A DNA stretch of 64,000 nucleotides, taken from JACKCD01 sp041390905. GTDB taxonomy: Bacteria; Chloroflexota; Anaerolineae; Promineifilales; Promineifilaceae. The position numbers were made by a program, and so were the translations under genes. Location of the stretch: positions 1,550,001 to 1,614,000 of the forward strand of contig JAWKPA010000012.1 in assembly GCA_041390905.1 (NCBI GenBank). The letters are read 5' to 3'. The notes under the pieces are model-generated. The model searched no databases. It worked only from the letters and a program-made list of their open reading frames with translations, and was not told where the DNA came from. Each line of letters begins with the position of its first letter. The stretch's first letter is position 1. Below, piece by piece: positions 44,422 through 53,084 of the stretch.

Positions 44422-45169
44422 AACCTTTCGTGCAGTAATTGCATATGGCGGGACGGCCTATTATGGGTTTCAACGTCAGAGAGAGGGACAACCAACTATA
44501 CAAAGCGAATTAGAGCGCGTTCTTCAGCTAGTTGTGCAAAAGCCGGTGACCATTTTGGGTGCCGGCCGAACCGACAGAGGCGTTCACGCTCTAGGACAGG
44601 TTATAACCTTTAAAATCTTTTGGCAGCATGATGATAAGGCCCTTTTGCGGGCATTAAACGCAAATTTGCCGGAAGATATAGCAGTTTTACAACTTGAGGC
44701 ATGGCTTCCCACTTGCGGGTGGGAACCTACCTTTCATCCTCGATACGATGCCCGCCGCCGTGCATATGAATACCAGATTTTAAACACGGCTGTGCGGAAC
44801 CCACTTGAGCGAAATCGAAGCTGGCATATTAGGCAGCCGCTTGATGTGGGCTTGATGAATGAGGCGGCCGAGGCTTTGGTTGGCGTTCACGATTTTGCGA
44901 CATTTGGACAGCCGCCAAAGGGCACGAACACTGTCCGCGAGGTTTTTGTGGCAGAGTGGGCGCAGCAGCATGAGCGGCTGACGTTTCGGATTCAGGCTAA
45001 TGCGTTTTTGCAGCGCATGGTGCGGAGTATTGTGGGAAGTTTGAAAATGGTGGGCACGGGTGATTGGTCTGTAGCAGATTTTGCGGCGGCGCTGCAAGCG
45101 TGTGATCGCAGTCGCTCAGCGATGGTTGCCCCGGCACATGGCCTCTACCTGGTATCTGTTGAATATTGA
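44414..45169 (+). CDS. truA: tRNA pseudouridine(38-40) synthase
   Basis: 251 residues from ATG 44414. AYGGTAYYGFQRQREGQPTI, then GAGRTDRGVHALGQV with the catalytic Asp, FHPRYDARRRAYEYQI and QRMVRSIVGSLKMVGTG follow the TruA order. It modifies the anticodon stem-loop of tRNAs. Overlap with rplQ keeps it in the alpha-type operon. Confidence 0.95.
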   Translation: MNRTFRAVIAYGGTAYYGFQRQREGQPTIQSELERVLQLVVQKPVTILGAGRTDRGVHALGQVITFKIFWQHDDKALLRALNANLPEDIAVLQLEAWLPTCGWEPTFHPRYDARRRAYEYQILNTAVRNPLERNRSWHIRQPLDVGLMNEAAEALVGVHDFATFGQPPKGTNTVREVFVAEWAQQHERLTFRIQANAFLQRMVRSIVGSLKMVGTGDWSVADFAAALQACDRSRSAMVAPAHGLYLVSVEY

Positions 45170-45200
45170 TGATTTTGTCTCTGGATTGGGAGAATTTGGT

Positions 45201-45629
45201 ATGAAAACCTTTGTCACAAAACCGGCTGAGGTAGATCGTAGCTGGTATATTGTTGATGCCGAGGGGCAAACTTTGGGGCGGTTAGCTTCAAAGGTGGCTG
45301 CTGTTTTACGTGGTAAGCACAAGCCGATTTATAGCCCGTCTGTGGATTGTGGTGATTACGTGATCGTGTTGAATGCGGACAAGATTCATGTGACGGGACG
45401 GCGGATGGAGCAAAAGCGTTATTATCGCCATTCGGGATATCCGGGTGGGTTAACGGAAATTAGTCTACGGGATCAGCTGCAACAGTACCCGGTGCGCCCG
45501 ATTGAAGCGGCCGTTCGGGGGATGTTGCCGAAAAACAAGCTGGGACGTAAGATGTTTAAGAAACTCAAGGTTTATGCTGGGTCGGAGCATCCGCATCAGG
45601 CGCAGCAGCCAGTTGAGATGAAGATTTAG
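45201..45629 (+). CDS. rplM: Ribosomal protein L13
   Basis: 142 residues from ATG 45201 (GGGAG upstream); the longer in-frame opening at 45081 overlaps truA and is not conserved. WYIVDAEGQTLGRLASKVAA and GMLPKNKLGRKMFKKLKVY identify it. Pairs with rpsI as usual. Confidence 0.96.
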   Translation: MKTFVTKPAEVDRSWYIVDAEGQTLGRLASKVAAVLRGKHKPIYSPSVDCGDYVIVLNADKIHVTGRRMEQKRYYRHSGYPGGLTEISLRDQLQQYPVRPIEAAVRGMLPKNKLGRKMFKKLKVYAGSEHPHQAQQPVEMKI

Positions 45630-45638
45630 GAGAGGCGG

Positions 45639-46046
45639 ATGTCTGAACAGAGAAAATATTACGAAGGCGTTGGTCGTCGGAAGCGTTCATCAGCACGGGT
45701 GCGTATCTATATGGATGCTGATAGCAGTGGCTCCTTTACGGTGAACGGGAAGGATGTCGCTGACTTTTTCCCTCGCTATGGCGATATGCAGACATTGCGT
45801 GGCCCGTTGGATGACACGAGCTTAACCAGTAAGGCAGACGTGACTGTGGTGGTGCAGGGCGGTGGCGTTACGGGGCAGACGAGTGCTGTGCGGTTGGGTT
45901 TGGCGCGGGCGCTGGTGAAGTATGATGAAAATCTGCGCGGCCAGCTTCGTGGACACGGCCATCTGACGCGGGATTCGCGGATTAAGGAACGTAAGAAGCC
46001 TGGTTTGAAACGGGCGCGTAAGGCTCCGACTTATACCAAGCGTTAG
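45639..46046 (+). CDS. rpsI: Ribosomal protein S9
   Basis: 135 residues. YYEGVGRRKRSSARVRIYMD, then GGVTGQTSAVRLGLARALVK and the C-terminal KKPGLKRARKAPTYTKR whose last Arg reaches the P site. Last ribosomal gene; a terminator follows. Confidence 0.97.
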   Translation: MSEQRKYYEGVGRRKRSSARVRIYMDADSSGSFTVNGKDVADFFPRYGDMQTLRGPLDDTSLTSKADVTVVVQGGGVTGQTSAVRLGLARALVKYDENLRGQLRGHGHLTRDSRIKERKKPGLKRARKAPTYTKR

Positions 46047-46107
46047 GTTTTGGTTTTTGGGTGGAAGCGTGTTGACGCACGTTTTTGCCTGGATATGATG
46101 CAATTTT

Positions 46108-46133
46108 GGCGAGCTGATTGGCTCGCCTTTTTT
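46108..46133 (+). terminator. Rho-independent terminator after rpsI
   Basis: GGCGAGC (46108-46114), loop TGATTG, GCTCGCC (46121-46127), then six T. It closes the ribosomal cluster. Confidence 0.85.
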
Positions 46134-46158
46134 GCGTTGGGGTGATGGAGGTAGGGCA

Positions 46159-47610
46159 ATGGGTATTGTGGTGGTGGGTTTGGGGCCGGGCAACGGCCGT
46201 TTATTGACCCGTGAAGCATGGGATATTTTGTCAACGGCGCAGCGTGTGTATCTGCGGACGGCGCGGCATCCAACCGTGGCCGATTTGCCAGCGCGGGTGG
46301 AGCGGGTGAGTTTTGACCATGTGTATGAAACGGCCGTTCAATTCGACGACGTGTATGCCCAAATTGTGGCCGAACTGCTGGCCCTGGGGCAGACGGATGA
46401 CATCATCTACGCCGTGCCGGGTCATCCCTATATGGCCGAGTCTACGGTGACGGCACTGGTGGCGGCGGCGAAACTGGCCGGGGTAGCGGTGCGGATTGTG
46501 GATGGGTTGAGCTTTGTGGAGCCGATGTTAACGGCCGTTGGGGTGGATGGCCTCGACGGGGTGCAGCTTTATGATGCCATTGCCCTGACCAATTACCATT
46601 ACCCGCCACTGAACCCGGATGCGCCGGTGCTGCTGGGGCAGGTGTACAGTCGGCTGTTGGCCGGGGAGTTGAAGTTGGTGTTAACGGCCGTTTATCCCGA
46701 CGAACACACCGTGCAGCTTGTCCACGCCGTTGGCACCGAGGCGGCGCAAGTGGAAACCATTCCTCTTTACCAGCTTGACCATAGCAGCCAGATCAACCAT
46801 TTGACCAGCCTCTACATCCCGCCGCTGCCGCGCAAGGGGTCGCTGATGACACTGGCAGAGACGGTGGCAACGCTTCGCAGCCCCGAAGGTTGCCCGTGGG
46901 ATCAGGAGCAAACGCCGCAAAGTTTGCGTGATGGATTGCTGGGTGAGGTAGCGGAGGTGCTGGATGCGCTGGACGCGGATGACCCGGAGAATTTGTGTGA
47001 GGAGTTGGGAGACGTGTTTTACCATTTGGTGATGCAGACGCAGATGGCAGCGGAAAACGGGGATTTTACGTTGACAGATGTAGTGGTGGGGATTGAGGAG
47101 AAGCTAAAGCGGCGGCATCCGCACGTGTGGGGGGATTGGCAGGTGGCGGATTCGGGCGAGGTGGTGCGGAATTGGGAGGCGATTAAGCAGGAGGAGAAGG
47201 CGGGGCGGGGGGAAACGGCCGTTTCCATCCTTGATCAAGTGCCACAATCACTACCTGCCCTTTCCCGCGCCCAGGCGGTTCAGACGCGGGTACGGAAGGA
47301 TGCGGGGTTTGATTGGCCGGATGTGGCGGGGGTGTGGGAGAAGCTGGCGGAGGAGGTGGCGGAATTGCAGGCGGCAGCAAGCGAGGCAGAGCAGCAAGCG
47401 GAACTGGGAGACCTGCTGTTTACGGTGGTAAATTTGGCGCGGTGGCTGGGCGTGGAGGCAGAAACGGCGCTGCGGGAGGCGACGCTGCGGTTTAACGGCC
47501 GTTTTCGCCACGTTGAACAGCTTGTCGCCGAACGCGGACTGGATTGGCGGAAGCTGGATTTGGCGGCTCTGGATGCGCTATGGCGGGAAGCCAAGCAAAT
47601 TGTCCTCTAG
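46159..47610 (+). CDS. mazG: Tetrapyrrole methylase domain fused to MazG nucleotide pyrophosphohydrolase
   Basis: 483 residues from ATG 46159 (GGAGG at 46147). Residues 1-220 are a TP-methylase-like domain (IVVVGLGPGNGRLLTREAWD, YAVPGHPYMAES). From about 235 come two MazG repeats: LRSPEGCPWDQEQTPQSLRD with the EExxD metal motif LCEELGDVFYHLVM, then a second with QAELGDLLFTVVNLARWLG. This is the YabN layout, thought to clear non-canonical nucleotides. The gene holds six AACGGCCGTT copies, the densest of any gene here. Confidence 0.92.
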   Translation: MGIVVVGLGPGNGRLLTREAWDILSTAQRVYLRTARHPTVADLPARVERVSFDHVYETAVQFDDVYAQIVAELLALGQTDDIIYAVPGHPYMAESTVTALVAAAKLAGVAVRIVDGLSFVEPMLTAVGVDGLDGVQLYDAIALTNYHYPPLNPDAPVLLGQVYSRLLAGELKLVLTAVYPDEHTVQLVHAVGTEAAQVETIPLYQLDHSSQINHLTSLYIPPLPRKGSLMTLAETVATLRSPEGCPWDQEQTPQSLRDGLLGEVAEVLDALDADDPENLCEELGDVFYHLVMQTQMAAENGDFTLTDVVVGIEEKLKRRHPHVWGDWQVADSGEVVRNWEAIKQEEKAGRGETAVSILDQVPQSLPALSRAQAVQTRVRKDAGFDWPDVAGVWEKLAEEVAELQAAASEAEQQAELGDLLFTVVNLARWLGVEAETALREATLRFNGRFRHVEQLVAERGLDWRKLDLAALDALWREAKQIVL

Positions 47611-47723
47611 GTGGCTGGGTTTTATCTGGGTGGTGCATAAGCAAACGGGGCAAAATTCCCCATTCCGGGGGGCTTGGGCTATAATCTGGCCGATTTTGGT
47701 AGCTAAATGGATTAGGAGTAGTT

Positions 47724-48383
47724 GTGGGTGTAACGGCCGTTTTTCAAATCATCGTCTATATTTTATTGGCACTCATTCTGCTGGGGACGTTTGTTTTCCT
47801 GGGGCGAGCCTGGCGGGCGCGGTCAGAGACGGCGCGTGCGCCCTATGGCGTGGGGCATTTGGAGTCGCGGCAGGCGACACGGCGCAATTTGTTGTGGGGC
47901 TTTTTGCTCTTGGTAGGTGGCTTTTTGTGCGTTGGCGCCTTTTTGCTGGGGTCACAAGTTGCGGAACTGCTGCCGGAAGAAGCAACGGCCGTTCCTGCCA
48001 ACCCCACCATTCCCCTGCCAACGGCTACTGAACCAGCCGCGATTGTGGTGCCAACGGTAACGGCCGTTTCTTCAACTGTTCAACCTGACCCGACCGAACC
48101 ATTGCCCCTGGTAACGGATACTCCCGAAGCGGTGGACGTTGTGCCGACGGAAACGGCCGTTCCTGCCCCCACCACAGCCAGAGTAAGCAGCGGCGTTGGC
48201 GTTTGGCTCCGTTCTGCCCCCGGCACAGCCAGCGACCAGCTAGAATATTTAGTAGATGGCACCTTCCTCACCCTGCTAGACGGCCAACAAACGGCCGATG
48301 AGTTTGTTTGGCAACAAGTCAGCGCACCCAGCGGGACGGCCGGCTGGGTCGCCCTCGATTTCATCGTTATCAATCAGCCTTAA
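47724..48383 (+). CDS. Membrane protein with SH3-like domain
   Basis: 219 residues from GTG 47724 (AGGAG upstream). Two membrane helices (IIVYILLALILLGTFVFLG, and LLWGFLLLVGGFLCVGAFLL) are followed by a Pro/Thr/Val linker and a C-terminal SH3b-like domain (GVGVWLRSAPGTASDQLEYL ending TAGWVALDFIVI). Such domains often bind peptidoglycan peptides outside the membrane. Five AACGGCCGTT copies supply TAV units of the linker (TAVPANP, TAVSSTV, TAVPAPT), so the palindrome shapes the protein repeat. Confidence 0.8.
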   Translation: MGVTAVFQIIVYILLALILLGTFVFLGRAWRARSETARAPYGVGHLESRQATRRNLLWGFLLLVGGFLCVGAFLLGSQVAELLPEEATAVPANPTIPLPTATEPAAIVVPTVTAVSSTVQPDPTEPLPLVTDTPEAVDVVPTETAVPAPTTARVSSGVGVWLRSAPGTASDQLEYLVDGTFLTLLDGQQTADEFVWQQVSAPSGTAGWVALDFIVINQP

Positions 48384-48472
48384 CGCTATAGCCTGTTCGC
48401 TTCTCGGTTTTCGCACCCCTATCAGGATAAATCAGGGAAATCTGCGTCCCAAAATTCTTTTCCGACAGGTTG

Positions 48473-50293
48473 CTAACGATTATCACGCCAGCCCCGCACC
48501 GTTTCGTCATACTGTGGCGACTGGTGGCGGAAGTAGGTGTCGTATAGCTCGGCATAATGCCCGCCAAACTCCATCAACTGTTGGTGGCTCCCCTGCTCAA
48601 TAATGCGTCCCTTTTGCAGCACAATGATGCGGTCGGCTGCCCGCACCGTGGAAAGACGGTGGGCAATGATGATGGCGGTGCTGTCGGCCATAATCAGGCT
48701 AAGGGCTTCCTGAATTTGTGATTCGGTGAATGGATCCACGCTGGCGGTGGCTTCGTCCAGAATAAAGATGCGCGGGGCTTGCAGCAGCACCCGCGTCAGA
48801 GCCACAAGCTGCCGCTGCCCCATGGAAAGACGGCTACCTCGCTCCCCCACTTCACTGTGTAGTCCGTTGGGCAATGTTTCCAGCCATTCGCCGTCGCCAA
48901 TGCGGTTGGCAATGGCGGTAATTTCAGCATCGGTGGCTTCCGGCCGGCCGTAACGAATGTTATCGGCCACGGTTCCGGCAAACAAAAACGGCACCTGCGA
49001 GACGATGCCCAATTGTCGGCGAAACGTCACCAGGTCGAGGGTGCGAATGTCCTGGCCGTCAAGCCAAATCTCCCCTTCCTGAAATTCATAGAAACGCGCA
49101 ATGAGCTTGATGATGCTCGATTTGCCCGCCCCGGTGTGGCCGACCAGGGCCACGCTTTCACCCGGTTTGATGTGGAGCGAGAAGCCGTTTAGCACTTGTT
49201 CCTGGGGGGAGTAGCGAAAGAATACGTCGTTGAATTGGATGTCGCCGTGGAGGTTTGGGGTGGAAACGGCCGTTTTCTGCACCACCACCGGCTCCACATC
49301 AATTAGCGCAAACACCCGCTCCGTGGCCGACAAACCCGCCTGGAATTGGCTCCAAAACGCCGCCAAATTTGACACTGGGAACCAAAACCGATCTACCGTC
49401 GCCACAAACAGATACCACGCTGCTACCGTAATGACGCCATTGACAGCACTGCGTCCGCCAAAATAAATCAGAATGGCAGTGGCAAGCCCCGACAGAATAT
49501 TCAGGGTGGGGAAAATATTGGACACAATAAACCCACGCCGCACGTTGATGGTATAGGCTTGTTCGTTGACCGCCTTAAAATCATCATAGATCGCCTGTTC
49601 CTGGCGAAAATTCTTTGCCACCCGAATTCCTGTCACCGCTTCCTGAATCGCCTTGTTTACCTCGCCCAACGCCCGCGCCCCCTGCTGCGTCACGCGCCGC
49701 GCCACGTTGCGGAAGCTGAGAGCCACCATGATCACAAACGGAGCCATCACCAACACCAGCAGCGTCAGCCGCCACTCGATGGAGAAAAGCGTGATAATCA
49801 AAATCAGAGCTACTGCCAGTTGGTTAATAATGTCGGTGCTGAGGATGGCGACTTCGCCAAACTCCTGGGTGTCGCTAGTAATGCGGCTAACGATGCGCCC
49901 GGTGCTGTACTGGTCATAAAACGACATGTCCTGCTTGGCAGCGGCTGCAAAAACATCAGTACGCATAGCCATGATGACATCGGCAATGACCTCCGTCGTA
50001 AGCTGGCGGCGAATCCAGTTAAGCACCCACACACTTACCCCAATGACAAAGGCAATGCCTATTAGAATAAGCCGCAGTGATTCAGTGCCACTGCGGGTCA
50101 TTGCGTCAACCCCTCTGGAAACGACGATGGGGAGAGCGGCGGAAGCGGCCGACATCAGAAAGACGGTGAGAATAATGATCCACCCTTTGAGGCGATAAGG
50201 GTAAAAGTAGCTGATAATGCGTTTGACAAGTTGTTTGTCGCTGTATTGTCGGTCGTATTTTTCGGCCTGTAGGCCACGGGTGATAGCTGCCAT
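48473..50293 (-). CDS. ABC transporter, fused permease and ATPase (multidrug/lipid exporter type)
   Basis: 606 residues from ATG 50293; the longer opening at 50335 overlaps the arginase gene. Six membrane helices (residues 30-320) precede a nucleotide-binding domain: Walker A GHTGAGKSS, signature LSMGQRQL, Walker B IFILDEATASVD, H-loop IIAHRLST. Half-transporter of the MsbA/MdlB kind that works as a dimer; substrate unknown. Directly follows the arginase gene on the minus strand with about eight bases between stop and start. Confidence 0.92.
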   Translation of the reverse strand: MAAITRGLQAEKYDRQYSDKQLVKRIISYFYPYRLKGWIIILTVFLMSAASAALPIVVSRGVDAMTRSGTESLRLILIGIAFVIGVSVWVLNWIRRQLTTEVIADVIMAMRTDVFAAAAKQDMSFYDQYSTGRIVSRITSDTQEFGEVAILSTDIINQLAVALILIITLFSIEWRLTLLVLVMAPFVIMVALSFRNVARRVTQQGARALGEVNKAIQEAVTGIRVAKNFRQEQAIYDDFKAVNEQAYTINVRRGFIVSNIFPTLNILSGLATAILIYFGGRSAVNGVITVAAWYLFVATVDRFWFPVSNLAAFWSQFQAGLSATERVFALIDVEPVVVQKTAVSTPNLHGDIQFNDVFFRYSPQEQVLNGFSLHIKPGESVALVGHTGAGKSSIIKLIARFYEFQEGEIWLDGQDIRTLDLVTFRRQLGIVSQVPFLFAGTVADNIRYGRPEATDAEITAIANRIGDGEWLETLPNGLHSEVGERGSRLSMGQRQLVALTRVLLQAPRIFILDEATASVDPFTESQIQEALSLIMADSTAIIIAHRLSTVRAADRIIVLQKGRIIEQGSHQQLMEFGGHYAELYDTYFRHQSPQYDETVRGWRDNR

Positions 50294-50300
50294 AAGATTT

Positions 50301-51194
50301 TTAGAGAATGCGCTTGCCAAGCAGGGAGGCGGCAAGCTGGACGGCGAGTTTGCCGGTCATGTTGCGGTCGTCAAGAATGGGGTTGACTTCTACGATGTCC
50401 ATGGAGCGGACGCGCTGGCTTTCGCCCAAAATTTCCATCAGCAGGTGGGCTTCGCGGTAGGAAAGACCGCCGGGGACGGGGGTGCCAACGCCGGGTGCTT
50501 CGGCCGGGTCAAGGCTGTCCATGTCGAGGCTGACGTGGATGCGGGGCAGATGGCGCAGTCGGTCGAGGGCTTGCCGGGCAATGGCGGCCATGCCTAACTC
50601 GTCTACGTGGCGCATGGTAAACACGCTGATGCCGCTGTGGGCTAGTCGGTCTCGCTCGCGGTCATCCAGGTCGCGGATGCCGATTTGGACGATTTGGGCG
50701 GGCTGGACTTTGGCTCCTTCGTAGCCGATGTTGACGAGTTCGCTGTCGCCTTCGCCGATGAGGGCGGCGACGGGCATGCCGTGGATGTTGCCGCTGGGGG
50801 AGGTGTCGCGGGTGTTGAAGTCGCCGTGGGCATCTACCCAGATCACGCCAACGGGTTCTTGTTGGGCGGCGGCGGCAACGGTGCCGATGCTGATGCTGTG
50901 GTCGCCGCCGAGGAAGATGGCAAAGTCACCGGCCTGGATGTATTGGCTGGCGAGTTCGTAGATTTGTTGACAAACGGCCGTTACCGCCTTCAACCGCCTC
51001 CCCGTCCCCACCGCCACATGCTCCTCCGGGTTAGGCACCGGCACATTCCCCTCATCCAGCACCGTGTGTCCCAACTGCTCCAGCGTTGCTTTCAAATTGG
51101 CATAGCGCACCGCACTCGGCCCCATGTCAACCCCACGCCGATTTTGCCCCAAATCCATGGGGACACCAATGATACGAATTGTATGTTTCTGCAT
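50301..51194 (-). CDS. rocF: Arginase
   Basis: 297 residues from ATG 51194, which gives the family start MQKHTIRIIGVPMDLGQNRR. Mn-binding motifs are all present: GGDHSIS, DAHGDFNT, SLDMDSLDP. RRGVDMGPSAVRYA favours arginase over agmatinase. It hydrolyses arginine to ornithine and urea. A clear G-to-C strand switch at AACGGCCGTT 50973 splits the gene into two codon-usage halves. A second gene in the unit is the ABC exporter; no urease or ornithine genes are near. Confidence 0.93.
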   Translation of the reverse strand: MQKHTIRIIGVPMDLGQNRRGVDMGPSAVRYANLKATLEQLGHTVLDEGNVPVPNPEEHVAVGTGRRLKAVTAVCQQIYELASQYIQAGDFAIFLGGDHSISIGTVAAAAQQEPVGVIWVDAHGDFNTRDTSPSGNIHGMPVAALIGEGDSELVNIGYEGAKVQPAQIVQIGIRDLDDRERDRLAHSGISVFTMRHVDELGMAAIARQALDRLRHLPRIHVSLDMDSLDPAEAPGVGTPVPGGLSYREAHLLMEILGESQRVRSMDIVEVNPILDDRNMTGKLAVQLAASLLGKRIL

Positions 51195-51282
51195 GAGCGT
51201 ATTGTGGCTGATTCCGGGGAAAGTGACAACAATGCAATCAGACAAAATGGCGTGAGTAATGACTCATCACGAAGAAAAAAAC

Positions 51283-51349
51283 AGGACGCAGATTTACCTG
51301 CTTTTCCTGATAAAAGATCAATCAGGTGCATCAGGTAAATCTGCGTCCT
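51283..51349. repeat. 18-bp perfect inverted repeat between arginase and CcdA genes
   Basis: AGGACGCAGATTTACCTG (51283-51300) pairs with 51332-51349. Inner words (TCCTGAT, ATCAGG) can extend it. A related piece, AAATCTGCGTCC, occurs near 48440. Likely a terminator or small interspersed repeat for the minus-strand ccdA gene. Confidence 0.7.
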
Positions 51350-51377
51350 ATTTGCAAGATTCCCCCCTTTTTGGTTA

Positions 51378-52043
51378 TCAAAGGTTCGGCAACAGATCTG
51401 CAAAAATGCCCAGCAACCCGATGGCAACAAGCAAAACCCCCGATAGCCGCGTCAGCAGCTTGTAATTTTGCGTCATCCAGCGCGTAAACCGCTTTTGGAA
51501 GGTGGTGGCAATAAAGGGTAGCAGCACCAACGGCCAGCCAAACCCCAGGCCAAAAGCGACAAAATAGGCCAGGCTGCCTGTTAGGTTTGCCAGGCTGCCT
51601 GCCCCCAGCAAAAAGGCACTGACAATCAATGGGCCAGTGCAGGGTAAGGTCATGGGGCCAAGCAGCAGCCCGTAGACAAAGGCGGCCGCATAGGGGTTTT
51701 GCAGCGTGGGCGATTGGGAAACGGCGAGGCGGTTAAACGGGTTCCAGCCAAAGAGCATCAGCAGCCCCATGATGATGACAATGGCATAGATGATGGGCAG
51801 CAGAATGGGCAAAATGGTGTCAAAAGATTGCTGGAGCAGGTAAAGCAGCAGCCCGATGAGGGTCATGAGGGTCAGTACACCCAGCAAAACCAGCAGCCCC
51901 AGCCATTTGGTAGCACGTTGGGCGCGTTCGTTTTGGGCGTTTCCGGCCAAAAAGGCAATCAGACCGGGGTAGAGAGGCAGTACACAAACATTGGTGAGTA
52001 TGGCACTGTTGCCGAGGAGGAAGGCTTGAAGGAGTTCGCTCAT
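51378..52043 (-). CDS. ccdA: CcdA-like thiol-transporting membrane protein
   Basis: 221 residues, six membrane helices. The paired Cys lie in NVCVLPLYPGL and LPCTGPL, the CcdA/DsbD transmembrane signature. It moves reducing equivalents from cytoplasmic thioredoxin to extracytoplasmic thiol proteins. The next gene upstream on the same strand encodes a thioredoxin-like lipoprotein with a CxxC, the likely partner. Confidence 0.88.
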   Translation of the reverse strand: MSELLQAFLLGNSAILTNVCVLPLYPGLIAFLAGNAQNERAQRATKWLGLLVLLGVLTLMTLIGLLLYLLQQSFDTILPILLPIIYAIVIIMGLLMLFGWNPFNRLAVSQSPTLQNPYAAAFVYGLLLGPMTLPCTGPLIVSAFLLGAGSLANLTGSLAYFVAFGLGFGWPLVLLPFIATTFQKRFTRWMTQNYKLLTRLSGVLLVAIGLLGIFADLLPNL

Positions 52044-52058
52044 GGTAGGGGGGATTGG

Positions 52059-52112
52059 TTATTGGAGATTGGAGATTATGAACCTGCACAATCTCCAATC
52101 TCCAATCTCTTT
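52059..52112. repeat. Short-word hairpin (GGAGATT / AATCTCC)
   Basis: TTGGAGATTGGAGATT (from about 52061) faces AATCTCCAATCTCCAATC (from 52091), then CTCTTTTTTT on the plus strand. It lies between the CcdA gene and the thioredoxin gene; same vocabulary as the 9.4- and 55.1-kb repeats. Confidence 0.7.
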
Positions 52113-52114
52113 TT

Positions 52115-52951
52115 TTAGCCTTGTAAACGGCCGATAATTTCCTCAGGTGATTCAAACCCAGTCACCAACTCGCTTACGCTGTTGTCGGGCCAGATGATGA
52201 AGTGGGGGGTTGAAGGCGGGTTGGCAATGGTGCGGCCAAACTGGTCGGCCAGCGATTGCAGCATTTCGGGGGTGGCGACGGCAAACGGCCAGTCAAAACC
52301 AGTATTGACCACATATTCGGCCAGGGCAGCGTTGTCAATGCTGGTTTCCACGCTGATGCCCACAAACACCACGTTTTCATCATTAAGCTGGGCAATTGCT
52401 TCTTTGACGTTGCCAAGCTGTTGACGGCAGTTTGTACACCAGGTTGCCATCGGCTCCACATACACGGTTTTGCCAGCAAAGTCAGCCAGGGTAAAGGTTT
52501 CATTGGTGCGAACATCGGTCAGGGTAATTTGTTGCCACGCCGGTTGATCGCCCATCATTGCTTCATCAGCCATGTCCCCATGAGCCATGCTTTCGTCGGC
52601 CATGTCCCCATGAGCCATGTCTTCATCGGCCATGTCCCCATGAGCCATGTCTTCATCGGCCATGTCTTTGTCAGCCATGCTTTCATCGGCCATGTTTTCA
52701 TCAGCCATGTCTTTGTCAGCCATGTCTTCATCGGCCATGTCTTTGTCAGCCATCGCCTCATCGCCCATGTCTTCATCAGCCATCGCCTCATCGCCCATGT
52801 GATCATCCATCATGGCTTCATCATTCATGCCGCTATCGGACATGGTTTCGTTGGTCATGGTTGCCGTGTCGTCGGTGGCGGTTGGGCTGCACGCGGCCAG
52901 AAGTAGTATAAGCAATACAAGTAAAAATTTGGTTCCTGTTTTCATCATCAT
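52115..52951 (-). CDS. Thioredoxin-like lipoprotein with Met-rich pentapeptide array
   Basis: 278 residues. Lipobox LLLAAC ends near residue 21. Residues about 32-132 are tandem 5-residue units of the form M-A-D/H-E/K/G-D/S/A (MADEDMADKDMAHGDMA), encoded by 15-bp repeats at about 52550-52850. Residues 140-278 are a TlpA/ResA-type thioredoxin fold with WCTNC near 170 and a cis-Pro region. Met, His and Asp spacing resembles copper-binding Met motifs, but metal binding is an inference. With CcdA alongside, a role in reducing cytochrome or copper-site thiols outside the membrane is plausible. Confidence 0.82.
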   Translation of the reverse strand: MMMKTGTKFLLVLLILLLAACSPTATDDTATMTNETMSDSGMNDEAMMDDHMGDEAMADEDMGDEAMADKDMADEDMADKDMADENMADESMADKDMADEDMAHGDMADEDMAHGDMADESMAHGDMADEAMMGDQPAWQQITLTDVRTNETFTLADFAGKTVYVEPMATWCTNCRQQLGNVKEAIAQLNDENVVFVGISVETSIDNAALAEYVVNTGFDWPFAVATPEMLQSLADQFGRTIANPPSTPHFIIWPDNSVSELVTGFESPEEIIGRLQG

Positions 52952-53084
52952 TTATCCTTTTTGCCGTTGATTGCTGGCAACGTTGTTGTGTTGCCAGCCC
53001 TGTTTAACTCTGCTCTAGGTTATGAGAAGGGGGTTACAAGGGTGTTGTTAAACTATTACGAATTGCTTACAGTGGCGGCTGCGG

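Noticed and set aside
52256..52906. Plus-strand open frame with HVPMSHVFIGHV-like repeats
   Set aside because: It is the antisense reading of the Met-rich array in the thioredoxin-like gene; lipobox and CxxC support the minus strand.
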